In this document: positions 48,703 through 56,615 of the stretch, piece by piece
Layout: each line of letters starts with the position of its first letter
Position numbering within the stretch: position 1 is the stretch's first letter
Assembly (NCBI GenBank): GCA_041875495.1
Contig: CP112982.1
Coordinates: 3,100,001 to 3,164,000 of the forward strand
DNA from: Halomonas sp. CH40
Lineage (GTDB): Bacteria > Pseudomonadota > Gammaproteobacteria > Pseudomonadales > Halomonadaceae
Direction of reading: 5' to 3'
Length of the DNA stretch: 64,000 nucleotides
The notes under the pieces: model-generated
Told to the model about the DNA's origin: nothing
Seen by the model: only the letters and a program-made list of their open reading frames with translations
Database searches by the model: none
Made by a program: the position numbers and the translations under genes

Positions 48703-49746
48703 TTAAACGCCGACACTCGCCGCAGCAAGATTTTCGTCATAAGCTGTTTCATTACGTACCAGCGCCCAGGCAATCCGAGCCGTTTTATTGGCCAGGGCTA
48801 CCGTTGCGACATTAATATGTTTTCGAGACGTCAGACCTTTAAGCCAATGACTCAGGCCGTCGTCCCTGCGATCTACCTGTCGCAACACGGCGCGTGCTCC
48901 GTGGACGAGCAGTTTGCGTAGATAGCTGTCACCGCGTTTGCTGATGCCTAAAAGACGGTCTCGTCCGCCCGTGCTGTGTTGTCGAGGTGTCAATCCTAGA
49001 GAGGCGGCAAAATCACGCCCTTTCTTGAATGCCTGGCCGTCTCCCAGCGCACCGGATAGCGCACTGGCCGTGAGTGGCCCAACCCCTCGCAATGTCATTA
49101 AACGCCGTGCGACGGGATCTTGTTTCACGCTTTCAACAATGCTCTCGTCGAGTGCTGTGATGCGGTCATCCAAGTGCCGAAGGTCGTCAGCCAAACCGTT
49201 AAGCAAAATGCGAAAGCTATCAGTTAGGCCGTTCTCTGCATCTTCCAGCCATCGAGGTAATGCTCGGCGCAGTTGCTGAATGCCAACAGGCGCGATAATC
49301 CCATATTCACCTACCAGTCCCCGAATCTGGTTGGCTTTAGCGGTGCGTTGCCCTACCAACTCTTCACGGATGCGATGTGCTGCCTGAACATCTTGCTGGG
49401 CAACAGTCTTGGGAGCAACAAAGCGCATATTGGGGCGGCTCATCGCTTCGCAGATGGCCTCTGCATCCACCCGATCATTCTTATTGCTTTTCACATACGG
49501 TTTGACGAACTGAGCGGCAATCAACCGGACGTTGTAACCCCGTTTCTGAAGCTCCCGTGCCCAATGATGAGATGAAGCACAAGCTTCCATGCCAATCGTT
49601 GCACCGGTGGGTACACGCTTGACGATGGCGTCCAACCACTTGCTCCGAGCATATTTACCACGCCACTGAACCTGGTCATGACGATCTACGCCGTGGACAT
49701 GAAAAACCGACTTTGCAATATCAACACCGACGCGGATAATGTTCAT
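48703..49746 (-). CDS. IS110-family (IS1111 group) transposase
   Basis: 347 residues, apparently intact. The N-terminal RuvC-like DEDD domain shows VGVDIAKSVFHVHGVD, IGMEACASSHHW and KNDRVDAEAICEAM; the C-terminal domain has LRGVGPLTASAL and FAASLGLTPRQHSTGGRDR, which holds the catalytic serine of this family. Transcribed opposite to rloB. The intact frame and repeats suggest a fairly recent insertion. Confidence 0.93.
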   Translation of the reverse strand: MNIIRVGVDIAKSVFHVHGVDRHDQVQWRGKYARSKWLDAIVKRVPTGATIGMEACASSHHWARELQKRGYNVRLIAAQFVKPYVKSNKNDRVDAEAICEAMSRPNMRFVAPKTVAQQDVQAAHRIREELVGQRTAKANQIRGLVGEYGIIAPVGIQQLRRALPRWLEDAENGLTDSFRILLNGLADDLRHLDDRITALDESIVESVKQDPVARRLMTLRGVGPLTASALSGALGDGQAFKKGRDFAASLGLTPRQHSTGGRDRLLGISKRGDSYLRKLLVHGARAVLRQVDRRDDGLSHWLKGLTSRKHINVATVALANKTARIAWALVRNETAYDENLAAASVGV

Positions 49747-49990
49747 CTGGGCTTCTCCTCATCTTCATGATGATTGATGGTTTCACCTACCATTTTCATT
49801 TTGGCACGTAGATGCCGGTTAGGTGAGGAGGAGTCCATCCCATTGTTTACACCCTCAATTAAACGGCACTCACACTCACCCGGACGCCTACACCGCACTG
49901 TTTCCCAAAGAAGTTCTCGAAAAAACACCCAATGCATCAGTGGTCGCTGTTAAGAGGGCACTGGTTCAGGACAATCCATGAAGCGAACAT

Positions 49991-50100
49991 GGGCTATGTT
50001 GATGCCATCGACATAGCCCTCAACCTATGTCGATTTTTTGGGCTTTTTTCGACATAGGTTGGCCGGCATGTATAGAAAACCGGCTTTTCTATACATGCCG
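49991..50100. promoter_or_regulatory. Three tandem palindromes upstream of hsdM
   Basis: IR1 49991-50019: GGGCTATGT ... ACATAGCCC, 14-bp arms with one mismatch. IR2 50021-50061: perfect 13-bp arms CAACCTATGTCGA / TCGACATAGGTTG. IR3 50064-50100: perfect 16-bp arms starting CGGCATGTATAG around a 5-base loop. A further half site TATACATG lies near 50131. They share CTATGT/ACATAG-like cores. They fill the gap between the rloB remnant and hsdM and are likely operators or RNA hairpins controlling hsdMS. Confidence 0.7.
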
Positions 50101-50181
50101 CCCACAACGTGCAAAGATTTTGCCACTTTTTATACATGTAGCGCTGTTCCTTGAACGCGCTTAAAAAAACACCGGAACCCC

Positions 50182-51810
50182 ATGACCCACAACGATATCG
50201 TCCAGAAACTCTGGAACCTGTGCGACGTGCTGCGCGATGACGGCATCAACTACTCGGATTACGTCACTGAGCTGGTGATGCTGCTGTTTATCAAGATGGT
50301 GCATGAGAACACCGAAGCCGGCACCCTGAAAAAGCACCCGCTGCCGGCGGGTTGCCGCTGGAGCGACCTGAACGGTAAATCCGGCATTAATCTGCTGGAT
50401 GACTACAAACGCATCCTGCTCAGCCTTTCCAGTGGCCGCGACGGCACGGGGCGCCTGATTCACAGCGACCCGCTGATCAGCGCCATCTACGCCGATGCCC
50501 AGACCCGGCTGCGCGAGCCGCGCCATCTGGAGCAGATGATCAAAACGCTGGATCAGATCGACTGGTTCAGCGCCCAGCAGGATGGCCTGGGGGATCTCTA
50601 CGAAGGCCTGCTGGAAAAGAACGCCAACGAAACCAAATCCGGCGCGGGGCAGTATTTCACCCCCCGCGCCCTGATCAACACCATGGTCAACTGCCTGAAG
50701 CCCCAGCCCGGCGAGCGCATTCAGGACCCCTCAGCGGGTACGGCGGGCTTTCTGATTGCCGCCCACGAGTACATCAAGGCCCACACCGATGACCTCTACG
50801 ACCTGACCGGCGAACAGAAGACCTTTCAGGCCACCCGCGCCTATGTGGGTATCGAGCTGGTGCCCGGCACCCGCCGCCTGGCGCTGATGAACTGCCTGCT
50901 GCACGGCATGGAAGGCGACGACGAAGGCGTGGTGCACCTGGGCAACGCCCTGGGCCAGGCCGGTGCCGGGCTGGAAAAGGCCGATATGATTCTCGCCAAC
51001 CCGCCCTTTGGCACCAGCAAGGGCGGCGATGCCAGCATCACCCGCGACGACCTGACCTATAAAACCAGCAACAAGCAGCTGGCCTTTCTGCAGCATATCT
51101 ACCGCAACCTGAAACCCGGTGGCCGCGCCGCCGTGGTGCTGCCGGATAACGTGCTGTTTGAAGCCGGTGTGGGCACCGAGGTACGCCGCGACCTGATGGA
51201 CAAATGCAACCTGCACACCATCCTGCGCCTGCCCACCGGCATTTTTTACGCCCAGGGCGTGAAAACCAATGTGCTCTTTTTCACCAAGGGCAGCGCGGCA
51301 GACAAGTATCAGGAAGAGCGCTGCACGGAAAACGTCTGGGTGTATGACCTGCGCACCAATATGCCCAGCTTTGGCAAACGCACGCCCTTCGGTGAGACGC
51401 ACCTGAAGCCGTTTGAGGCGGTGTACGGAAGCGACCCCAACGGCCAGAGCGCAAGGCAGGAAGGCGAGTACAGCTTTCATTCGGACAAGATCGAGCTGCC
51501 GGAAGCCACCAAAGCCACGGATGAAAACCAGGGCGTGGACGAACGCATGCTTCACAGCCGCTGGCGCTGTTTCAGCCGGGCGTGGATTGCTGAGCACAAG
51601 GACGACTCGCTGGATATCAGCTGGCTAAAAGACAGCGACAGCGTGGACGCCGCCAACCTGCCCGCGCCGGAGGTGCTGGCGGGTGAGGCCATGGGTGAAC
51701 TGGTGCAGGCGTTGGGGGAGCTTGATGCGTTGATGCGCGAGCTTGGCGCTGAGGAAGAGGCTGATGGGGCTAGGGTGCTTTTGCGGGAAGTGATGGGTGG
51801 GGAAGAGTAA
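50182..51810 (+). CDS. hsdM: Type I DNA methyltransferase M subunit
   Basis: 542 residues. N-terminal HsdM helical domain (NDIVQKLWNLCDVLRDDGIN), then a SAM-dependent N6-adenine methyltransferase: QYFTPRALINTMV, DPSAGTAGFL (motif I) and MILANPPFGTSKG (motif IV). It methylates adenine within the site specified by HsdS and forms the M2S core to which HsdR binds. Its TAA stop shares one base with the hsdS ATG. In this locus it is separated from hsdR by the rlo genes. Confidence 0.97.
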   Translation: MTHNDIVQKLWNLCDVLRDDGINYSDYVTELVMLLFIKMVHENTEAGTLKKHPLPAGCRWSDLNGKSGINLLDDYKRILLSLSSGRDGTGRLIHSDPLISAIYADAQTRLREPRHLEQMIKTLDQIDWFSAQQDGLGDLYEGLLEKNANETKSGAGQYFTPRALINTMVNCLKPQPGERIQDPSAGTAGFLIAAHEYIKAHTDDLYDLTGEQKTFQATRAYVGIELVPGTRRLALMNCLLHGMEGDDEGVVHLGNALGQAGAGLEKADMILANPPFGTSKGGDASITRDDLTYKTSNKQLAFLQHIYRNLKPGGRAAVVLPDNVLFEAGVGTEVRRDLMDKCNLHTILRLPTGIFYAQGVKTNVLFFTKGSAADKYQEERCTENVWVYDLRTNMPSFGKRTPFGETHLKPFEAVYGSDPNGQSARQEGEYSFHSDKIELPEATKATDENQGVDERMLHSRWRCFSRAWIAEHKDDSLDISWLKDSDSVDAANLPAPEVLAGEAMGELVQALGELDALMRELGAEEEADGARVLLREVMGGEE

Positions 51811-53318
51811 TGACAGAGCACAATCTCCCCGATAGATGGATACAAGCCAAAATTTCAGATATTTCGATCAAAGGCCTCCAACGGAAACCAACAGCGGATG
51901 AAAGCTTCGTCTATGTGGACATAGGCAGTATCGACAGACGCCTAAAAAAGATTTCAGAGCCTCAAATGATTTCTGGGGGCAGTGCGCCCAGCAGGGCAAG
52001 AAAGGTTATCGAAAACGGTGATGTTCTGGTTTCTTTAACTAGGCCAAACCTCAATGCTGTAGCCTTAGTCGATCAGAAATATCATGCACAAATCGCATCA
52101 ACTGGTTTTGAAGTCATAAAGCCTGTGCTGGTTGATAGTCGCTATGTTTTCGCACTCGTTCGCTCAAAAGAGTTCGTAGACCAGATCAGTGGTACCGTTC
52201 AAGGTGCGCTCTACCCTGCGGCGAAGTCATCGGATGTTCAGAGCTTTAGCTTTTCGCTACCTCCCCTCGCCGAACAAAAAGCCATCGCCGATAAACTCGA
52301 TACACTGCTGGCTCAGGTGGAAACCACCCAAGCCCGCCTTGAACGCATCCCGCAGATTCTCAAACGCTTTCGCCAGTCTGTGCTGGCAGCGGCGGTAAGT
52401 GGGAAGTTGACGGAAGAGTGGCGTAAGGAACAGTTCTTTGAACGCGTTTCCGTAAAAGACATCAAACAATGCCATTGTGACTATGTTCTGACTAAAACAA
52501 ATAAATATTCGGAGCCTACACGCTTCTCAGAAAGCAGCATCGCATACCAAATTCCTGAATCATGGGAGTGGTTTCGAGCAGAAGAGCTTTGCGACCTCAT
52601 CACCAAAGGCACTACCCCCAGAAAAACAGATATGTCAGGAAGTGATCAAGTTCCTTTCATCAAAGTATATAATCTAACATTTGACGGAAAATTAGATTTT
52701 TCTATAGAACCAACCTTCATTTCAAAAGTAATTCATGAAACAGCTCTCAAGCGGTCAAAGGTATATCCTGGCGATGTTTTAATGAACATTGTTGGTCCGC
52801 CCTTAGGGAAAGTATCAATCGTTCCCGATGACTTTCCTGAGTGGAATTTGAACCAAGCAATAAGTATTTTTAGGCCTGTTTGCGGCGTTACACCAAGCTA
52901 CCTTGCCATTTGCTTGAGGGATTATGCATTGCTGGAGCAAACAAAAAACAAAGCAAAGGCAACAGCTGGACAATTTAATTTAACTTTGGAAATATGCCGG
53001 GATTACGCTATACCCGTTCCTCCACTCAAAGAACAAACCGAAATCGTCCGAAGGGTGGACGAACTCTTCGCCCACGCTGACCGGATCGAGCAGCAGGTGA
53101 ATAACGCCTTGGCACGCGTTAATAACCTCACCCAGTCGATACTGGCCAAGGCCTTTCGCGGCGAACTGACCGAGCAATGGCGCAGGGACAACCCCGAGCT
53201 GATTAGCGGCGAGAACTCAGCCGAGGCGTTGCTGGAACGGATACAGGCCGAACGGGCGGCGGTGGCAGGGAAAAAGAAGGCGCGTAAGGTGGAGAAGAAG
53301 GTGGTGGATGGTGATTAG
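51810..53318 (+). CDS. hsdS: Type I restriction specificity subunit
   Basis: 502 residues with two target-recognition domains (about 1-150 and 225-400), each followed by a conserved helix: LPPLAEQKAIADKLDTLLAQ, and VPPLKEQTEIVRRVDELFAH then ADRIEQQVNNAL. This gives the usual pseudo-symmetric layout for a bipartite DNA site. The second recognition domain (52480-53020) is markedly AT-rich, as expected for domains exchanged between strains. The Lys-rich C-terminus (KKKARKVEKKVVDGD) is the usual tail. Confidence 0.95.
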   Translation: MTEHNLPDRWIQAKISDISIKGLQRKPTADESFVYVDIGSIDRRLKKISEPQMISGGSAPSRARKVIENGDVLVSLTRPNLNAVALVDQKYHAQIASTGFEVIKPVLVDSRYVFALVRSKEFVDQISGTVQGALYPAAKSSDVQSFSFSLPPLAEQKAIADKLDTLLAQVETTQARLERIPQILKRFRQSVLAAAVSGKLTEEWRKEQFFERVSVKDIKQCHCDYVLTKTNKYSEPTRFSESSIAYQIPESWEWFRAEELCDLITKGTTPRKTDMSGSDQVPFIKVYNLTFDGKLDFSIEPTFISKVIHETALKRSKVYPGDVLMNIVGPPLGKVSIVPDDFPEWNLNQAISIFRPVCGVTPSYLAICLRDYALLEQTKNKAKATAGQFNLTLEICRDYAIPVPPLKEQTEIVRRVDELFAHADRIEQQVNNALARVNNLTQSILAKAFRGELTEQWRRDNPELISGENSAEALLERIQAERAAVAGKKKARKVEKKVVDGD

Positions 53319-53358
53319 CGTGCTTAGCGGCTAGTAGCAGATTTTTTAGTCAGTTCTG

Positions 53359-53418
53359 AGATAACGCAAAGGTTGTTCGGTACCACGAAGCGGTATCCGA
53401 ACTAACCGATTGTTATAC
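53359..53418 (-). repeat. attC-like site a
   Basis: Minus strand: GTATAAC at one end and GCGTTATCT at the other, 60 bp apart. Between them is a stem of GGTT-A-GTTCGG-A-TACC with GGTACCGAACAACC, complete except for two extra unpaired A, the extrahelical-base pattern of integron attC sites. The TAA stop of the 53413-53961 gene lies inside the first end. It is the leftmost site, 40 bp from hsdS. Confidence 0.72.
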
Positions 53419-53961
53419 GGCCACAAGACCAGCCCATAGGTGCATGGAGGCATGCCGCTGTGTCTCTGACTGGCCGGCGCGTACAAACACCTCATGCATA
53501 ACACCTTCCGCTACACCCAATGCCCAAGCCGCGCGCTCGGCATCAAGCTGATCGTAAGCGGAAGTATCCGCTAGATCCTCAACGCGTACCCCAGGAAGCT
53601 CAAGAGTCTGGTGCGAACTCTGGAAGTGCATTAGCTTGTTGCGCAACTCACGCAACACTTTGAATTCGCTCCAGATATGATCACCATGCTCCGATCCAGC
53701 GTGAGGCAAGAGTGGAATCCACTCCGTAACCTTCCTCGCCAAAGACTTCCTCTTGTTGAGATCTTGTGCAACGCGACTGCCGGAATCTCCTAGCTTTCCT
53801 TCGCTAACGAGGACTCTGAAAAAGCAATTCAGAAACGACTCGACCAGTGTGACGCAGAGGAAAATGACTGTCGCGGCGTCTTGGCGAGCAAGAGAAGGGT
53901 CATCCTCTTGCTCAGCATGAGCCACTGCACGACGTACCGCAAACGAGTAGTTCCACACCAT
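53413..53961 (-). CDS. Hypothetical protein with a HEPN-like RxxxxH motif
   Basis: About 182 residues from ATG 53961 (MVWNYSFAVRRAVAHAEQED); TTG 53976 with AAAAGG upstream is an alternative. The longer frame to 54081 runs through an attC-like site and is not real. It is all helical, with VIFLCVTLVESFLNCFFRVL and the motif LRELRNKLMHFQSS, where R-N-K-L-M-H fits the Rx4-6H site of HEPN RNases. No named family was recognised. Its TAA stop is within attC-like site a. Confidence 0.65.
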   Translation of the reverse strand: MVWNYSFAVRRAVAHAEQEDDPSLARQDAATVIFLCVTLVESFLNCFFRVLVSEGKLGDSGSRVAQDLNKRKSLARKVTEWIPLLPHAGSEHGDHIWSEFKVLRELRNKLMHFQSSHQTLELPGVRVEDLADTSAYDQLDAERAAWALGVAEGVMHEVFVRAGQSETQRHASMHLWAGLVAV

Positions 53962-54009
53962 CTTGTTAGGTGACAAGAGTACCTTTTCCACTATGAGATT
54001 CCCATGGTC

Positions 54010-54120
54010 ATGTAACGCTGAGCACAGCGGCGACCTTGGAATGGCGACGAATGAGCCATGGAAAAGGCGTCCGGCGGCCATCGGCCGCGTACTGCTGCGA
54101 TTTGTTATAGATTCTCAACG
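54010..54120 (-). repeat. attC-like site b
   Basis: Minus strand: CTATAACAAATCG at the gene side and GCTCAGCGTTACAT at the far end, 111 bp, VCR-like in length. Arms pair imperfectly (for example GCAGTACGCGGCC with GCCGCTGTGC, and ATGGC with GCCAT). It follows the 54127-54393 gene by 6 bp and precedes the HEPN-like gene. Pairing is less clean than in sites a, c and d. Confidence 0.5.
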
Positions 54121-54126
54121 CCTACC

Positions 54127-54393
54127 CTACGGTCGATAATGAAGTTGAGGGTTCGTTTTCAGATCGTTCTCCGCATTGTCGGCCAGCCCCTCAATCAGGG
54201 ATTTTCGAAAATCAGCCACGAAGTCATTAGCGATATCATCGACCACAGCTTGATATGTGGCCGCAGTAACCTGCTTACCGTTGGCGTCAAAACCAGCAAC
54301 GTACACAGTCGATTGATCTGTCCAATATTTAATCTCAACAGTCTCTCCAGAGGGCATCGTTACTGACTTAAAAACAACTTGATTGATACTCAA
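54127..54393 (-). CDS. Small hypothetical protein in a cassette
   Basis: About 88 residues from TTG 54393, with AAGGAGA five bases upstream; this start lies just after attC-like site c, whereas the ATG at 54561 would read through that site. Sequence features: MSINQVVFKSVTMPSGETVE, IKYWTDQSTVYVAGFDANGK, and an acidic helix QAVVDDIANDFVADFRKSLI. Not recognised. Its stop lies 6 bp before attC-like site b, the position of a cassette gene. Confidence 0.65.
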   Translation of the reverse strand: MSINQVVFKSVTMPSGETVEIKYWTDQSTVYVAGFDANGKQVTAATYQAVVDDIANDFVADFRKSLIEGLADNAENDLKTNPQLHYRP

Positions 54394-54413
54394 AATTATC
54401 TCCTTACATATAT

Positions 54414-54473
54414 CTATAACGATTGCAGCAGGGGCGCGACGTAAGGAGCGTCCCTTGCCTGCACTGGTTAAAT
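54414..54473 (-). repeat. attC-like site c
   Basis: 60 bp. Minus strand ends ATTTAAC (a perfect RYYYAAC) and CGTTATAG; arms GCAGGCAAGGGACGC and GCGCCCCTGCTGC pair with two to three extrahelical bases. It lies 98 bp past the stop of the 54572-55963 gene and 20 bp before the next start codon. Confidence 0.72.
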
Positions 54474-54571
54474 CATTTTCGACGTCGACTCTTCCGCCTC
54501 GCGTTCTTCTGCTTTTTTCTTGTCTTTTTCCGCTTATTCTCTTTTTGGTGTTTTGCACCATGATCGGTGCT

Positions 54572-55963
54572 TTATTTTTCTACAGGGTATTGATAATGCC
54601 TTCTTCTTTCCTCTTTAACATTGCCTTCTTTGAAGAGCCCAAGCTTTTCACGCATATCCTGAGCTTCTGCATAGTCATCTTCAGACCAACTAGCAGTATC
54701 AATGTAGATCATATCTTCACTGCCCCCATTGGAACCGAGAGGATCGGTAGCAACTCCTACAATGATCCTTCTTTCAGGTTTTAGGAGCTTTGCAGACTGA
54801 CAGTAAGCGAGTAATAATCCGGCTCTAAATTCTCGATATTTTTGGTAGGACTCAAAATTTTCTGACACAGGTACTACCAACCAAACGTACATAGTCTCAG
54901 GGTTGGTGGGTGACAGTAGGAGACGAACGCCCCTCTGGCCTGCTTTTATTGACTTTAGCTTTTCATATATTGCTTCCGCAAGTACTCTACGGCCGACCCT
55001 TGATTCGGAAGCAAATTCCCGAATGCCTAGCGTGACTGAGTCAAAGTCCTCAGCGTTGCTAAAGTGCCAAGTTTTGTCTCGAGCGTGGTTTCCAAAGTGT
55101 TCAACAAATCGATCAATAAAATAGGAAGAAGCATCGAGCTCCTTGCCTTTTCTGTATTGCGGTAAAGATCTTATGTTTTCGTAGATGCCCTCTTGCACAA
55201 CAATAAGGTCGACATCGTCAGTATAGAATCCAGGATCACGATCCTTATTTGACTCAGACAGGTAATATCCAAGAAGATCTTCCTCACCAGCTGACATCCC
55301 TAGACATCCAGATGAAATCAATCTCTCTTTATCAGAGAGATAAGTGGTGAAATCGTGGACGGTATCAAGCTCTCGCATTAAGGTATCGAGAGCCACATCG
55401 TCAAGCACGTGGACAAAGCCTTTCTCAGGATTGACCGACCCTATTTGGAAGGGGGTTTTCTCCATTTGCTTTCCGACTATTCCGGGGTTCAGCAGCAGTG
55501 AGCCAGAGCCCGAGGTATGTTTTCGGAACCTCTCTGTAGCGTTTCTTGCGACCAATACTCGATGAATTATTATTTTGCTATTTGGAGGAAATGCGATAGG
55601 AAATGGATGAGTACATTTACGATCTAGGAATATTCGATCAGGGCGCTCGCGAATAAACTTTTCGGCGCCGAAAACTTGTGGAGCTGATTTTAATACCGCT
55701 TTTCTTACCCATCGCCCCCAATCTACATCCAAGTCTCCAGTATCTTTAAACGAAATATCCTTGTCGGAAAAGATAATCACGTGCTCTCTAAATACTACCA
55801 GAAGGTCACATAGCTCTTTTCCATCGCCACTCTCAGTTTTCTTTCCTTCATCTGTATATAGATTCGCAAAACACCAAGGACTAAGAAATGTGTTTCTACC
55901 TAGCAAAGCAAGGTATCGCTCTGATGCGGTCACTCCCTGTGCTTTTACCTCATCGTTGCTCAT
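54572..55963 (-). CDS. Hypothetical protein, possibly nuclease-like
   Basis: About 463 residues from ATG 55963, preferred over 55969 for AAGG upstream. The N-terminal 80 residues (SPWCFANLYTDEGKKTESGD, GKELCDLLVVFREHVIIFSD and KDISF) have the strand pattern of restriction-endonuclease-like folds, with D55 and D69/K70 as possible active-site residues, though not a canonical PD-ExK. The C-terminal part includes AGLLLAYCQSAKLLKPERRI. No known family was recognised. It starts 16 bp after the 55979-56332 gene, with no attC between, so the two form one cassette. Confidence 0.65.
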   Translation of the reverse strand: MSNDEVKAQGVTASERYLALLGRNTFLSPWCFANLYTDEGKKTESGDGKELCDLLVVFREHVIIFSDKDISFKDTGDLDVDWGRWVRKAVLKSAPQVFGAEKFIRERPDRIFLDRKCTHPFPIAFPPNSKIIIHRVLVARNATERFRKHTSGSGSLLLNPGIVGKQMEKTPFQIGSVNPEKGFVHVLDDVALDTLMRELDTVHDFTTYLSDKERLISSGCLGMSAGEEDLLGYYLSESNKDRDPGFYTDDVDLIVVQEGIYENIRSLPQYRKGKELDASSYFIDRFVEHFGNHARDKTWHFSNAEDFDSVTLGIREFASESRVGRRVLAEAIYEKLKSIKAGQRGVRLLLSPTNPETMYVWLVVPVSENFESYQKYREFRAGLLLAYCQSAKLLKPERRIIVGVATDPLGSNGGSEDMIYIDTASWSEDDYAEAQDMREKLGLFKEGNVKEERRRHYQYPVEK

Positions 55964-55978
55964 GACCATCCTTCAGAT

Positions 55979-56332
55979 TTAACAGTGATTGGACTGCGCG
56001 TACTGATATTGGATGAACACCGTTGCGCGTTTAACAGTATTATCCGACGCACCAAATTTCTTCCAACCCATTGATTTTAAATGCGCATAAACATATCCCC
56101 GCCACATATCCAGAACTCGCGCGCATGCGTAATTTGCCCGATTCAATAACGCTGGGAAGCTCACCAAGCTGAAGGGGGCTGGATCGTCGTTATCAGTCTG
56201 TGCAGGATTGATCGCGACACTGGCTGGCAATGTCGCCACCTGGGCGACTAGGCTGCCAACGTAGTGATAAGCCAGCCTGGATATACCGGGCTGGCGGAGT
56301 GATGTTTGTGTGATTGTCGCGTCTTGCGTCAT
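55979..56332 (-). CDS. Hypothetical protein, first gene of a two-gene cassette
   Basis: 117 residues: MTQDATITQTSLRQPGISRL, LVSFPALLNRANYACARVLD and MWRGYVYAHLKSMGWKKF. No recognised domain or signal peptide; two cysteines. It ends 16 bp before the nuclease-like gene on the same strand and should be cotranscribed with it. Confidence 0.55.
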   Translation of the reverse strand: MTQDATITQTSLRQPGISRLAYHYVGSLVAQVATLPASVAINPAQTDNDDPAPFSLVSFPALLNRANYACARVLDMWRGYVYAHLKSMGWKKFGASDNTVKRATVFIQYQYAQSNHC

Positions 56333-56477
56333 TAGGTGCTCTTCCTTGGCTTCTTTGAATTCACATTATCAGCTAATGCAGCATGTTTCTATAGGTTACG
56401 TTTAGTAATCTGTGATACTGGGGATAGTACTTTTGTCGCTATCGTCAAAGGCGTTGAGCTGGGCTTGCTGGCCGATA

Positions 56478-56521
56478 ACCCCTACTCGCCTGCGGCGAGT
56501 TGGTGGCTCCGGCAGAAAAGG
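56478..56521 (+). repeat. Partial copy of the 58-kb GC repeat
   Basis: ACTCGCCTGCGGCGAGTTGG then TGGCTCCGGCAGAAAAGG resembles segments of the repeat at 57918, 58112 and 59155. It directly abuts mini-element copy A. Confidence 0.5.
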
Positions 56522-56526
56522 GCAAA

Positions 56527-56615
56527 AATAAAAGGGGTCAGATCCAAATTAAATAAGATCAAAGTGTAAGGATGACGAAAGCCGATCATTTAATTTGGAT
56601 CTGCCCCCTTTTATT
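56527..56615. repeat. Inverted-repeat mini-element, copy A
   Basis: 89 bp. The ends AATAAAAGGGGTCAGATCC and its near-perfect complement extend inward through AAATTAAAT, about 28 bp per arm with one mismatch. The centre carries GATCAAAGTGTAAGGATGAC then GAAAGCCGATC, as in copies B-D. No open frame or transposase. Its right end forms the stop codon of the pentapeptide gene. Confidence 0.88.

Larger units (their letters stand above)
48403..49846 (-). mobile_element. IS110-family element of the IS1111 subgroup
   Basis: About 1.44 kb, containing one transposase gene. Perfect 14-bp inverted repeats ATGGACTCCTCCTC (48405-48418) and its complement (49825-49838) are subterminal, as in IS1111-group elements. 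Boundaries are set so that removal restores the rloB frame, giving 2 bp outside the left repeat and 8 bp outside the right. No target duplication is needed. Exact ends remain inferred. Confidence 0.85.
48001..49981 (+). pseudogene. rloB: RloB-like protein, split by an IS1111-type element
   Basis: The left part (48001-48402, 134 codons, MARKHPQRKQKRQVIKTALL) has the RloB pattern: LLIVGEGDDDQAFIKHM, QRFIVLDADIPPSQQERD and FWAPICLEGALLDVLGEGV. The frame is broken at AQQLKDR by the inserted element. The right part resumes near 49847 (LHPQLNGTHTHPDAYTALFP then KEVLEKTPN) and stops at TGA 49981; LFPKEVL is the usual RloB C-terminal phrase. Removing 48403-49846 restores one 178-residue frame. The start (ATG 48001 or GTG 47992 overlapping rloA) is uncertain. 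Confidence 0.85.

Noticed and set aside
53413..54081. Longer version of the HEPN-like gene
   Set aside because: The extra N-terminal part reads through attC-like site b, so it is not coding.
54127..54561. Longer version of the small cassette gene
   Set aside because: It reads through attC-like site c; TTG 54393 has a proper ribosome site right after that site.
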